This document shows positions 41,513-52,554 of a stretch of 64,000 nt of DNA, in pieces. Both the position numbers and the translations under genes were made by a program. The stretch is from the NCBI RefSeq assembly GCF_027580225.2, contig NC_073348.2, positions 41,394,001 to 41,458,000 on the forward strand. The letters run 5' to 3'. The notes beneath the pieces were generated by a model that saw nothing but the letters and a program-made list of their open reading frames with translations, was not told where the DNA came from and searched no databases. Numbering within the stretch: the first letter of the stretch is position 1; every line of letters starts with the position of its first letter. Origin of the DNA: Misgurnus anguillicaudatus. Its lineage: Eukaryota > Chordata > Actinopteri > Cypriniformes > Cobitidae.

Positions 41513-43339
41513 TCACTGTTGAGTCGATGAAGATTCGGATTCGGGCTCTCTCTCTGGAAAAGTGAGTTTTTCACACTCTGTGAATTTTAGTGGTAAGTAC
41601 TGTGCGATTTCATTGGGGTCTGTGTAAATGGCTGGAGGAACATTCTGGAAAAAATACAGATACGGTCACATCTTCCTGCTTAGCACGGACCAATAAACAC
41701 TAATATCAAAAATAGAGCAGGTGTACAAACTCCACAAGAGATAAAAGGAATTCCTCTATCAATTAGAAAATTTAAATAAAACTACATAAAACTCCTATTT
41801 GATTGCATTTTAGTAGCACTTGAAAATGAATATTTTAAACTCACCTGTAGATCTGACATTTTACTTTCCCGTGCAGTAAATTCTCTAAGCATGTAGTTTT
41901 TTCCAGCCTGTTTAAGATAACGAAGATTTTTATTACACATAAAAAATCATAGAACTCATATTAAAAATATGATATAGATAAAAGTTGCCTCGTAATAAAG
42001 ACGTGTGTCATGAATCCTAATCAGCACTCCGTCCACTCGCAGGAAAAACCGCAGCAGAGAAAAGAAACTGTTGGGCATCACTCTCTGAAACGATCAAATG
42101 TTACTGTCTGTGAAATCCAGACCAAAGTCTCATAATCTAATGATAGGATTATGATCATCAAAGCTTGATTTCCATCTTTAACATGATTCTTACACAGTCA
42201 ATATGAACCAAATGTTCTCTTATTTAGGATGATTTTATGTAGAAAACAGTAAATCACAGTAATGACTTTAGCTGGGTTTTCACAGACTGGGTCAGAGATA
42301 TTTGACAAATATTTTTGTTTTTCTACCTTCTGGAATCAGGTACAGCATTTGATCTTTTTTTTTTAGGACTCCCACTTTTGAATAGTCATGTAGTAATCTA
42401 TCTATTATCTTTGTTAAATCTGGCATTACATATAAAATACATGGTATGCCTTGTATTTTACACACGCACGCACGCACGCACACACACACACACACACACG
42501 CTTAAAGAGTGATAATGTTGCTAATTCATGTAAAGTCAAAGGCACTCACAATTTTCACACTGATCATAGACACGCCGTGATCATGCAGCTCATCCTCAAA
42601 CAGAAGTACATCCTCAAAAAACTTGATCTGCTCTCGTGTCTTCAGCTTTTCCAAGTCAATTCTTTCTGTGGTGGGCTTTACCTGTGTGACACACAAAGTT
42701 GAGGATTGAAAACTCAGACATTTAAAGCATTGTCTATTTGTGTGTGTGTCAAAATACCTTCATTTCTATGTGCTCTCCAAGTAAAGTCCCTCTGTAGTCT
42801 GTTGTAAATGTCCAGTCGTAATGTTTAACTACTTCTTTCGAATGCTCAGAGTCAGCCCTGGAACAAATAAGATTATTCTTGAGTCAAAATATTTCAGTAC
42901 ACAGTTAAAAAATGATATTGCACCCGTGCATTTACCTGCTTTCCTGCCACTCTTGTGCACAAGCCACTTTTACAGAGTCTTGCATGTTGTTGACACATTT
43001 GAGAGCATCAACTGCATTGAACTCGATCCCAAAACCATCTGTGTGCTGAATGCGTAGCACGTTGTCCCCAAACAGCATCTCTGGCAGAGACGGCACATGC
43101 ATCTCATCCGCTAATCTGTGACAAAATTATTATTCAGACTGACACAGAGTTCAAAAGCTGTAAGAGCCCCAACCTGCCCTCAGCACAGCAGAGATAATAA
43201 CACAGACTAACAAACATAAGATTTACCTCTCGATATCTTTAGACTTCATAATGTGAGTCTTTGCAGCGGTCACTGTCCAGGGACCAAAACTGAAGTCCTG
43301 TTTACTGCTTTTAAATCCATGTGATATCAATGATGACAT
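41513..43339 (-). CDS. tiprl: TIP41-like protein (PP2A signalling regulator)
   Basis: Seven coding exons: 43227-43339, 42936-43115, 42758-42857, 42550-42681, 41989-42084, 41845-41907, 41513-41644, giving 271 aa (human TIPRL 272). Family hallmarks are [56 protein letters not shown] and [21 protein letters not shown]41 is a cytosolic protein that binds PP2A-type phosphatase catalytic subunits and affects TOR and DNA-damage signalling. Exon 5 is followed by a GC donor (GAG|GCAACT), while the other introns are GT-AG. The ATG is closely preceded by an acceptor-like ATTATTTTTCAG, so an untranslated first exon probably lies between about 43400 and 43800. The short Glu/Ser-rich C-terminus ends in QQ. 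Confidence 0.95.
42463..42500. repeat. (ACGC)n/(CA)n microsatellite
   Basis: Compound run in tiprl intron 4, close upstream of exon 4 in genomic coordinates. Confidence 0.85.
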
Positions 43340-43796
43340 CCTGTAATCGACCTGAAAAATAATCAGCTTACTTTACTCGTGCCTTTTAAGTATCAACTAT
43401 AAAAAAACAGAAATGTATGAAAAACCGAGTTCAAATATTCCAAGAATCTCATAAACGGAAATTATTGATATTTTAAGAAACATTTTACCTGTGCCTTTAA
43501 ATTTAGGATTTGAGCTGTTGTAATGCAAATGTCCAAGTATAAAAGCGAAAAACTAAAATTGTTAATGAATATTTAAACTATTGTGGACTGGACAGCAAAC
43601 GAAGTTACTGAGTACAGTAATGTTTTTCTATTTTTACGTTGACGACACGAGACAGAAGATTAAACCACTTAAAACGATTATTGAAAAGAAAACACTACAA
43701 ACTGTCGTAGCGCGTCCGTCTGTATGTATACAGTGTGTAACCTCTAATTCAGCCCGGCGGTGTTACACAGGAAGGGCTAACTGCGCTCGCGATGGT

Positions 43797-43875
43797 TCTT
43801 TTTCTTCTTCTTTTGGTTTAATGGCGGGTTGCGAACCAACTTTAAAGATGCATACCGCCACCTACTATGATGGAG
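43797..43875. repeat. Fragment of a dispersed fish repeat
   Basis: The segment from TTCTTTTTCTTCTTC through GGTTTAATGGCGGGTTGCG to CATACCGCCACCTACTATG resembles a high-copy fish retroelement end. Only this short stretch is present. Assignment is from general familiarity, not a search. Confidence 0.35.
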
Positions 43876-45511
43876 TGTGAAAAGAATGATCTACACATCT
43901 TCTTAATTCTATTATAAAACACAATATTCTTAATAAATATCAAAACTGCATACACTTGACTTCCTGATTTTGTATCGTCATTTAATACGTTGACTGTAGT
44001 AAATTTCTTGCATCCTGTTTCTTGTAATTCTTCCTTTAAAATTCTTTCTTTCATATGCTTTACATATCTTCACCATAGATCTTCACACCACAATATTGTG
44101 TTTCCCTATAATGTGTCATGTATGATTTCTCACAGTGGTTCCGCCTCTTGTTCGCTTGTGAATATTAAAACCCAGCCGCTGCAAAAACGAAACACATCAG
44201 TAAATTGTAGCTTTTATGTGACTTCGTATATTAAAATGTAGTATAGTTAATACAGGAGTTAGTATTAGTTACTCGTTTTCATTATTAACAGGTTATAGAG
44301 TTACACAATTGAAAAATAATTATTAAAAATAAAAAATAACAATTAAAACAAGGACTAGACCGTTTAATAATGTTTTAACAAACAGGCAAAACAAAGAGCA
44401 CTGATGTATTTTGAAATATGTCAGTGCAATTTTTTCCCAGTTTGGACACCTCTTACATTTATTTTAGTCTGGGACTAGTCTAATCCCTGTCAGGGAAACC
44501 GCCCCAACATGTCTTCAAATACTGTGCATTGTTTATCTTCACTTATTGTTTGTTTAAATGTTAAATTCTAATGCTTTGGCAATGCAAAAATGAGAGACCT
44601 CCTAATGAGAGACCTGTGTGAGTGTGACACCTAGAGGTGATTTTCACTCACTGCAGCCAGTTAAGCAGGAATGATAAAGAGGCTCTTGCTCAGTGTTTCT
44701 CAAACTTTTCTGCCATTCCTCACTTTGGAGTTAGGGAAGGGTTCCGAGCCCCACATGTCCCCAATCGCCCCAACAAAATGTTAATCAATGCTTTAAGTTT
44801 AACTCTTGAAATGTATTTAATCATGTCATATTTTTAAAACATAACAGCATTGGACACTTCCAACAGAGAGAAAAACGTGCAAATTTATAATTACTGTTTG
44901 TTTGTTTGAAAAGTAAATGAAAATAATGCAAATGTGTTTTCAATTTTGTGTATTTTTATTCTGTGTCACAAATTTATCCATTGTTTACTTTTATACCCGC
45001 TACCGCCTATTCCACCGTCTCTCCAAATTACAGATTTTGTTCCGCTTTAACATTACAAAATCAATTCATTCTTGTAGGCTTTGGTTCCGCGTGCCATTTT
45101 TTGTCACATTCTTATGTTGTTTTAACCTTTTAAGCGTCACTCCACCCTATTGAGTTAAATCTACACTCTTGGAGCTTTCAAACAATATACAGTTTGTCAT
45201 GATTCGATAAGAATTCATATGCAAACATTGAAGTAAATGTGGTCGTTTTGCTGGTGGGACAGTGACATTTAGCAGAGGGTGAATTCGAGGCACACTCTCT
45301 TCATAAATGAATCAATTACTCTCCCTACATAATTTATTTTATAAAACACTGTTGAAATGTGTATTCTGGAGGCTTAGACCTTTCCAACGATATATAGTTT
45401 GTAGTGATAGATTAAAATTTACATCAACAATATTAATGCAAACTTAGGTGTCTCGTATTCGGGATGGCGACGCTTAACAGTTTAATGGAGAGGAGCATAA
45501 AATGTAAAAAT
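43876..45511. other. Gene-free DNA with repeat fragments
   Basis: No supported gene. It includes a copy of the inverted-repeat MITE (44385-44509) and two related stretches around 45155-45240 and 45355-45450 (CTTTC(A/C)AACxATATA(C/T)AGTTTG...), which look like a diverged tandem duplication of an interspersed element. Confidence 0.45.
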
Positions 45512-46450
45512 TAGGGATGCACCGATAGGATCAGACAACTTCTGGCCGATACCGATATTAAACACTTGTATACAATACTATACAGTTGGTCTATTAGCTA
45601 GTTTATTTCTGCATCAAATTATTTTTACTCAACATGGATTGGATCTAATTAACATTCAACATCCTAACCTAACCCTAACCAACATAATAAGAGAGGCACA
45701 AATTAAGCTAAAACAAATATAATAAGACAACATGACAACCTTCAAAGGTGGTTTTTGCTATTCAGCATTTATTTTATTAACAACATTAACTCATTTTTTT
45801 TGTTTTTACATATAATGTATTTCTTTAATAAACATAAATAATGGCAGTGCTATTGCTTTCAACAGTGTATAAATATTGCTACTTCAAAAAAAGTTGGACT
45901 TCTTTTCCCCCACTAAACCCTACTGAAAAATCCAGCTAAGACCAGCATAAGCTGGTGAGCTGGTTTTAGCTGGTTTTGCTGGTGTAGGAAGCTGTTTTTG
46001 CTGGTGTAGCAAGCTGGTCTAGCTGTGTTTTGGTCACATTTTAAGCTGGTCTAGCTGGACTTAGCTGGTCATGCTGGAATACCAGCTGGCCCACCAGCAT
46101 GACCAGCTTTGTCAGGCTGGGAGGACCAGCGTAAACCACCTTAAACCAGCTAAAACCAGCTACCAGCTTATGCTGGTTTAAGCTGGATTTTTCAGTAGGG
46201 AAGTGCAGTCTGTTTCTTTTATTGTCCAAGACATTTGATCCAGCTCAACAAAGGTGCTTAAGTATACTGCACACCAGAACATTAAATCAATTTAATTGAA
46301 CAACAGACATTCAACTCATTGCCTTTATACGGTTAATTAATAAACAATCGGTATCAGCCTTTCTCGTCTCATTGCCGATATGCCGATGGTTTCAAATTCA
46401 TCAAATATTGGCTGATAAATATCGGCGGCCGATACATCGGTGCATCACTA
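45512..46450. mobile_element. Non-autonomous hAT-like element
   Basis: The left end TAGGGATGCACCGAT and right end ATCGGTGCATCACTA are inverted copies. Flanking 8-bp direct repeats GTAAAAAT (45504-45511) and GTAAGAAT (46451-46458) match at 7 of 8 positions, the hAT target-duplication length. GGCCGATACCGAT/ATATCGGCGGCCGATAC motifs extend the inverted ends. There is no transposase ORF. A second element is inserted at 45918-46200. Confidence 0.7.
45918..46200. mobile_element. Palindromic AGCTGG-rich element nested in the hAT
   Basis: The 283-bp unit begins CCCTACTGAAAAATCCAGCT and ends with its inverse AGCTGGATTTTTCAGTAGGG. The interior is almost entirely AGCTGG/CCAGCT motifs and can form one long hairpin. 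It is a recognisable class of fish non-coding repeat with no ORF. Confidence 0.75.
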
Positions 46451-47849
46451 GTAAGAATGCAACTGAAGCTGTTCATCAATAAACATCTGTTCTATTTTAT
46501 TATCTAAACCTTTGTCTCATGTCCTCTGCTTGTGCTCCTCTCTAGTAATGATTGATCAACCTCTTAACTGACAGAGGCCTGTTAAACAAGTAAACTTATA
46601 TTTTCTGACGTGATCTGGCATCCGGGGCTGGATCGTTTTTTATTTTGTCTGTGGTGTGGAGACCTGATCTAACAAAAGTGATAGTTGAGAGTTTACAGTT
46701 GAGGGGACCTTGAATTAATGACTTACTGAATCTCTGAATGTTTTAAAAATGCTGTACCCAATGGTTACATCTGATGTGGTGTTTATGCAAATGAGCACAT
46801 CTGTAATTAGAATATGCACCGTTTGTCAATTTTAACAAGCAATTAAAAAAACTTGTAAAACATGTTTTGTTTGTCTTGATATAAGTAATCAACTCAGTAA
46901 TTTTTATGGTGATATCTAAAGGTTACATTTTTACCCTATTCATGTGAGGAAAAATAATGAATAGGCGTATGAATAGGATATATTTTTCTTTTTCTGAACT
47001 TTCCCTTATTAGGGTAATTCTAATATTGAAGATACAAAATCGGTTGAGTTTGATTCTGTTGCAATTTGTTCACGGTTGACCCCAATTTTGGCTTAAAACA
47101 CCTGGACTAAAACCCCCATGTGCACATCATGTTGCGGTCTTTTCACTGTAGTTCAGACCCTGCCTTGAACATATATTAAAATGTTAAACTCTAAAGTTAA
47201 ACTTTAGATCTAACAATGTTTTTGTATTTTTAATAATTTTTAGCTTTGCTTTGAGTCTCACTTAAAATGTACTAATCCTGCAAAATAAACACAAGGAAAA
47301 ATCTATTTGTTACAAATGGCAATGCAAACTTTTACATTTTTGTCAAGCTTGTGACTGCAGGTGACGTCAGTGCTAGAAAGTGCATGTGTTTGAGAGTGCT
47401 ACCCTGAGAATACCGGCCTGCATCCGAAATCACATACTGTGACAGTAGGTACTGAATTAGATTAAGTATCAACTCATTGACTTTAAAACAGTTGGTAGTA
47501 TATACATAAAATATTCCACTAATAATTTTATATAAAACTATTTTTTCAAGTTTTAAAACTCATATGCTCAGAAAACCAAGATAAAGTAGTTAATATATTA
47601 TTGTATGTAAAATAATTATTCCAGGCTTGCTTGCGTGCTTGTCAACGTAGTGGCAAAATCAAAAGAAAAAATGAATGTACAGTCTACCTACTCAACAAGC
47701 GGCCCACACCATTGTACTTTGGAATATTTTGACAGCACAAAAGGCTGCAAGCCATATAGTAGTTAAAATCATTGTGACCAGTCCTCAAAAATGGCAAAAT
47801 GTTATGAGTTAATACACAAATTTTATAAATGTATAAAAATAAGTTTAAT
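46451..47849. other. Gene-free AT-rich DNA
   Basis: I see no exon, RNA gene or structured repeat that I can support here. Confidence 0.5.
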
Positions 47850-48325
47850 TACAGTTTTTTAGAATCACTTTGCTACTATTTTCAGAACATTGATGTCATT
47901 TTTCACAACTCTAGACACAAAACTCACAACCAAAGATCAAAATGCACATTTTTCAAAACTTAACTCTTTTCTCAATTGCTTGGATACAATACACATAAAA
48001 CTTGGATCATTTGTTCATTCAACCAAAATCACATGTTCAATATGACACAACTTAACATCAAAGTACTACTGTTTCAAAAGGCTATTCACACATCACATTT
48101 CAAATAAGTGTCTATTCATTTTCTTACAATGATCTAACTATCAATCAATACAACTGCCCAAAATGATAAGTAAATGTTGCATTATTCGTAATAGTTGTAT
48201 GGAAAAAGACAAAGAATCTTCCATGTTTACTGAAAATCATGAAAGTTTCAAGATAATGAGGTTCATTGTAACCAATAAGCATGGAGCATGAACCAATTAT
48301 CACTGTACTGTATAGATGCAGGCCC

Positions 48326-48943
48326 TGTCATGGGCTTGCCAGATCTTTTGTATTTTACTCAGGTCTGAGTGTATCTGGCAAGACCATGACAGTACTATGT
48401 TCTGTGTGAGGGGATGTGGAGTGATATTATATGTGTGGCTTCCACATGTTCCCAGTGTCTTGTGGCTGTCATGGTCTTGCCTGACCTTGGTTGTTATCCA
48501 GAGGGCAAGACCAGGGCAGCATTGTGTTTATGTGGGAATACGTGTTGTTTCACATTATGTATGTGTAACACGTGTTCCCAGTGTCTTGTCACTTTTACCC
48601 TACTCCCTTATGTAATCATGTCTTAAGTGATTAATTATGTTCACCTGTTCCCCATTGATGTTGTGTCTTTATAATGCCCTTTCGTTGTCTGTCGTGTGCG
48701 CGTTCATTGTCTACAGTTGTTGTAAGTCAGTGAGTTCATGTATTTCGTGTTTCTGACTTGTACTTTGATTCCAGTGTTTTGTTACTGTGTTCCGTTCCCA
48801 TCACTGTGTTTATTTATATTCTGTTTTACCCCCTCGTGGGTTTTTGTGTTTGTTGCTTTAATAAACTCCCAATTATTTATAGTTATCGTCTGCGTTTGGG
48901 TTCTCTTTAGTTTTTACTTTCCGGTGTTTAACCGATCGTGACA
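48326..48943 (+). repeat. 5' LTR
   Basis: Starts TG, ends CA. Positions 48326-48344 and 48373-48391 are inverted copies (18 of 19 pairs), so the LTR begins with a potential stem-loop. A third copy of the TGTCATGGTCTTGCC motif is at 48467-48481. AATAAA at 48860-48865 may be the LTR polyadenylation signal. Confidence 0.85.
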
Positions 48944-48979
48944 GAATGAACGCGCCACATTGAACCCAGCGGACCTAGC

Positions 48980-49861
48980 ATGCAGTGTGTGTCGGACCCG
49001 GAATGGTGGTCCTCGATCGCCAGCCAGACTCTCTCCGGCAGTAGTCCCTTCCCACCGCAGAAGGGGCTTCCCCTTAATGACTATGCCCGGGCGGTTGAGA
49101 AGAGGAAGGGATGCTACCCGGAGTTCTTAGCCAGCGCTTATCTGGTGGCGGGAATGGATGACCCTCCACCGATTCAGGAGCGAGGTAGTTTACTCCAGCT
49201 GTCCTACTGGGATTTGGTAGACTGCCTCGCTCAACGACAGAGCCCAGCTGAGACTGCCCGACCCCTTTCACCCGCACCTAAGCTAGGGGGTATCCTTACG
49301 GGGGCGATCAAGCTGGGGAAGCCTGCTCTCGTTCCCCCGGTGCGGGAGATTAACTCCGCGGCCAGTCTCCGTCCTGACCTCCCTGCCTCTAAACGGAGGA
49401 AGAAGAGGACGAAGAGAGCTTCGGAGCCGGCGCAGCCGGAGACACGTCACCCGCCGGCTCAGCCGGAGACACGTCACCCGCCGGCGCAGACGGAGACAGG
49501 TCACCCGCCGGCGCAGACGGAGTCTCGTCACCCGCCGGCGCAGCCGGAGACACGTCACCCGCCGGCGCAGCCGGAGACACGTCACCCGCCGGCGCAGCCG
49601 GAGACACGTCACCCGTCTGCGCAGTTAACCGCGCAATCCAGGACATTCCACTCCTCTGCTTTTCAGCAGAGGTTTAAGACTCATTTTCCACATTCTGGAC
49701 ATTTGTTTCCCCCTGTTATTGCCCCACCACCCCTTCATGATGTTCTGTTTTTGTTAAATCACCCCAACCCGTTTGTCACGTATGTTTGTTTACCGTTGTT
49801 GTTTATTGTGATGTTGTCATGGTTGTCTTCTGTTGTGCAGTCTCTCGTTCCTCGTGTTTAA
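48980..49861 (+). CDS. Gag-like/unknown ORF of the LTR retroelement
   Basis: ATG start 37 nt after the 5' LTR, 293 codons. I do not recognise a characterised family. Residues 1 to about 90 look globular (WWSSIASQTLSG, YPEFLASAYLVAGMDDPPP, YWDLVDCLAQRQ). Residues about 95-150 are basic (KRRKKRTKR). About 151-215 is a tandem 9-residue repeat of type PPAQPETRH, eight copies, coded by a 27-bp minisatellite. The C-terminus has a hydrophobic stretch (about 262-283) that could span a membrane. By position in an LTR element it would be Gag, but no zinc knuckle or major-homology motif is visible, so the function is unknown. Confidence 0.6.
   Translation: MQCVSDPEWWSSIASQTLSGSSPFPPQKGLPLNDYARAVEKRKGCYPEFLASAYLVAGMDDPPPIQERGSLLQLSYWDLVDCLAQRQSPAETARPLSPAPKLGGILTGAIKLGKPALVPPVREINSAASLRPDLPASKRRKKRTKRASEPAQPETRHPPAQPETRHPPAQTETGHPPAQTESRHPPAQPETRHPPAQPETRHPPAQPETRHPSAQLTAQSRTFHSSAFQQRFKTHFPHSGHLFPPVIAPPPLHDVLFLLNHPNPFVTYVCLPLLFIVMLSWLSSVVQSLVPRV
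49431..49625 (+). repeat. 27-bp minisatellite inside the LTR-element ORF
   Basis: About seven or eight GC-rich copies containing CCGCCGGCGCAGCCGGAGAC with scattered substitutions. Unlike the AT-rich surroundings, this segment is strongly GC-rich. Confidence 0.85.
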
Positions 49862-49908
49862 TGTTTTGTTTTGTGACGTCTTGTATCCGTCATTAAAGAA
49901 GGGGGTAC

Positions 49909-50526
49909 TGTCATGGGCTTGCCAGATCTTTTGTATTTTACTCAGGTCTGAGTGTATCTGGCAAGACCATGACAGTACTATGTTCTGTGTGAGGGACATG
50001 TGGAGTGATATTATATGTGTGGCTTCCACATGTTCCCAGTGTCTTGTGGCTGTCATGGTCTTGCCTGACCTTGGTTGTTATCCAGAGGGCAAGACCAGGC
50101 AGCATTGTGTTTATGTGGGAATACGTGTTGTTTCACATTATGTATGTGTAACACGTGTTCCCAGTGTCTTGTCACTTTTACCCTACTCCCTTATGTAATC
50201 ATGTCTTAAGTGATTAATTATGTTCACCTGTTCCCCATTGATGTTGTGTCTTTATAATGCCCTTTCGTTGTCTGTCGTGTGCGCGTTCATTGTCTACAGT
50301 TGTTGTAAGTCAGTGAGTTCATGTATTTCGTGTTTCTGACTTGTACTTTGATTCCAGTGTTTTGTTACTGTGTTCCGTTCCCATCACTGTGTTTATTTAT
50401 ATTCTGTTTTACCCCCTCGTGGGTTTTTGTGTTTGTTGCTTTAATAAACTTCCAATTATTTATAGTTATCGTCTGCGTTTGGGTTCTCTTTAGTTTTTAC
50501 TTTCCGGTGTTTAACCGATCGTGACA
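49909..50526 (+). repeat. 3' LTR
   Basis: Direct copy of the 5' LTR with the same termini and length, differing at a few positions (for example near 49992 and 50098, and a C/T change next to AATAAACT). Confidence 0.85.
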
Positions 50527-51067
50527 GGCCCTTGTAATTGCTTGTCCAATTCTGCCAACTTGTTACTGATGATTGAGTGCAGATTGTGAAATGATGTGAC
50601 CTATGTTGTGATTGTACTGTAGTGTTTTCATCAATACATTACAAACTTTGTTCAATGATTCCAATGTGTCTGTCGTATTCTCTCTACTACTGCAGAACTT
50701 TTACAGATATGTATTTGCTCTACATGTACCATAATGAAATCTGTTTCACCAATTTTGTTCTACAATACTTAATGATTGTACAAACAATGACTTAGTGAAA
50801 CTATCAGTTGCTTGTGTGTGGGTGATCTATAGTTATGTTTCCATGGTATTTCACAGTAAATTTGTGTTTTGAAACAATGATTGTGCAAGTGCAAGATGTC
50901 TTTAAAGATGTGAATGCACAATGCAATGTTTTGAACACTAGACAGCCTGTGTTACAAGTGATTACCGTTTTGAGTTTTGTATCTAGAGTTGTGAAAAATG
51001 ACATCAAGGTTCTGAAAATAGTAGCAAAGTGATTGTAAAAAACTGTAATGCATTAAGTTAAAATTTG

Positions 51068-52554
51068 CAACGTGATGCATCGTGAGACCATCAAACTGCC
51101 AAATAGTTTATTTGTGAAAACCATTGAAATGACAAAAATGGCGATATTGTTTTGATGTTATAGTTAAGCTATTCTCCCGAGTCCCGTTCACCCTGTGTCA
51201 GCACCCGACTCCGTGCACAAGATGGCTGCCACCTCATCCAACTCCATGTTTCAGTCTGCTGTTATTCTACCTGCCCCGGTTTTGGAGTTTGCCACTACCA
51301 TTCCAGCTCCAGTTTTTAAGAAAGCCACCATCCTCACTGTACCTATTGTTAAAGGTGCAGTAGTGACACCTGCACCAGTTCTCAAAATGGTTCCCATACC
51401 CGAGCCACTTCACAAAATGGCTGTCACACCCGAGTCACTTCACAAGATGGCTGTCACACCTGAGCCACTTTACAAGATGGCTGCCACACCCACACCACTT
51501 CACAAAATGACTGCCTTTCTGAACTATCCAGCGTTACCTAAGCCCCAACAGTTAATCGCCAGTCTGGTGGATACCCCAGTGGTATCTGTACGGGCGGCTG
51601 GTGTTTCTCGTCCAGTGGTCTCCAGCTCCGTGGGGTCTGTGATGTCTGAGGTATGTTCCCTGAATTCTGTACTTCCCATATTTGGCATGGCTCTGTGGTG
51701 TGTGTGGTCTGCTTTCTGCTCCTCTGTCTGCTGTGAGGCTTTCCAGGATCCTAAATCTGAAGTATTTGAGTCATCTGCTACACTTACCATCATGATTAGA
51801 AGGTCCAAACCTGTGTCACCTACACTAACCATCACGACTAGAAGGTCCGAACCTGAGCCTCGTACCCATCCTGTTACGAGTGAACCCCCAGCCACAGTTG
51901 AATCATTCGTTTCATCCAGGTCACGTGAGTCCACTGCACTTTCTATTACGGCTGAAAAGTTTGATTTTGAGTCCCATTAACTAGCTGCTCCGACCAAGTC
52001 TACTGAACATACGTTCCCTGGTGTTTCTGTCCCGACCATAAAGCCCGAATCGGAGTTTCCTTTGTTTCCTGTTAAGGCTGAGATGGTTGCTCCGCTGTTC
52101 CCTGTGCCCAGTAGGTTAGCTAATATGGTCACGCCTAAGCTTCATAGACTCTCTGCTTTAGCCAAACTGGTGGCTTACTACTCCCATGGACCTTTTGCTC
52201 TCAGCAAAATGGCCATCAATGACTCCCAAAATCCCTATGCCCAGCCTAAAATGGCCAGTATTGAACTCTCTGCCTGTCCCAAGATGGCTGTCCCCGAGCT
52301 CACTGAACTCTCCACCTGTCCCAAGATGGCTGTCCCCAAACTCCCTTCACTCACTGCCTGGTCCAAGATGGCCAAGTTTGAACTCTCTTCCCAGGCTAAC
52401 CTGGCCCAGAGGGCCTCTTTCTGCTATCTCCCTCTACCCAGGTTCCTGTTACCACCAGCACCACCTTGGTTTCAAGTCACTCTTTGGTCTCTGGTTCTGA
52501 CTGTGGCACTGCCTTGGCTTACTGATCTGCACTGGCGGATAAGTGTGTCTACAG
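51068..52554 (+). pseudogene. Decayed ORF with repeated K-M-A motifs
   Basis: One reading frame is open from 51068 to the hAT insertion at 52555, except for a TAA at 51978-51980. No ATG start is evident at its left edge, which lies just after the Tc1-like element. The product is Pro/Ala/Val-rich with recurring short motifs (HKMAVTPEPL, PKMAVPELT, SKMA) spaced about 11-20 residues apart. I do not recognise a functional family. Similar K-M-A repeats are familiar to me from fish transposon-associated hypothetical proteins, but I cannot verify that here. The stop codon and the hAT insertion indicate it no longer makes a full product. Confidence 0.5.

Larger units (their letters stand above)
48326..50526 (+). 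mobile_element. Young non-autonomous LTR retroelement, complete
   Basis: Two 618-bp direct LTRs (48326-48943 and 49909-50526), both starting TGTCATGG and ending CGTGACA, bound a 965-bp interior. A perfect 5-bp target duplication GGCCC flanks it (48321-48325 and 50527-50531). A polypurine tract (AAAGAAGGGGG, 49895-49905) precedes the 3' LTR. Only a handful of differences separate the LTRs, so insertion was recent. The interior has one long ORF and no protease, reverse transcriptase or integrase, so it must be mobilised in trans. I could not identify the primer tRNA. Confidence 0.88.
47852..51045. mobile_element. Tc1/mariner-like element split by an LTR retroelement
   Basis: The left terminus CAGTTTTTTAGAATCACTTT and the right terminus are inverted copies over about 70 bp, including TTGCTACTATTTTCAGAAC and CATTTTTCACAACTCTAGA. 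Both ends sit next to a TA dinucleotide (47850-47851 and 51046-51047), as expected for Tc1/mariner insertion. Removing the LTR element leaves roughly 1 kb without a transposase ORF, so it is non-autonomous. Confidence 0.7.

Noticed and set aside
49283..49646. Minus-strand ORFs of 85-109 codons opposite the LTR-element gene
   Set aside because: These are shadows of the GC-rich 27-bp minisatellite on the plus strand.
48326..50526. Endogenous retrovirus
   Set aside because: No protease, polymerase or envelope coding is present between the LTRs, and the single ORF has no recognisable retroviral motif. A non-autonomous LTR retroelement fits better.
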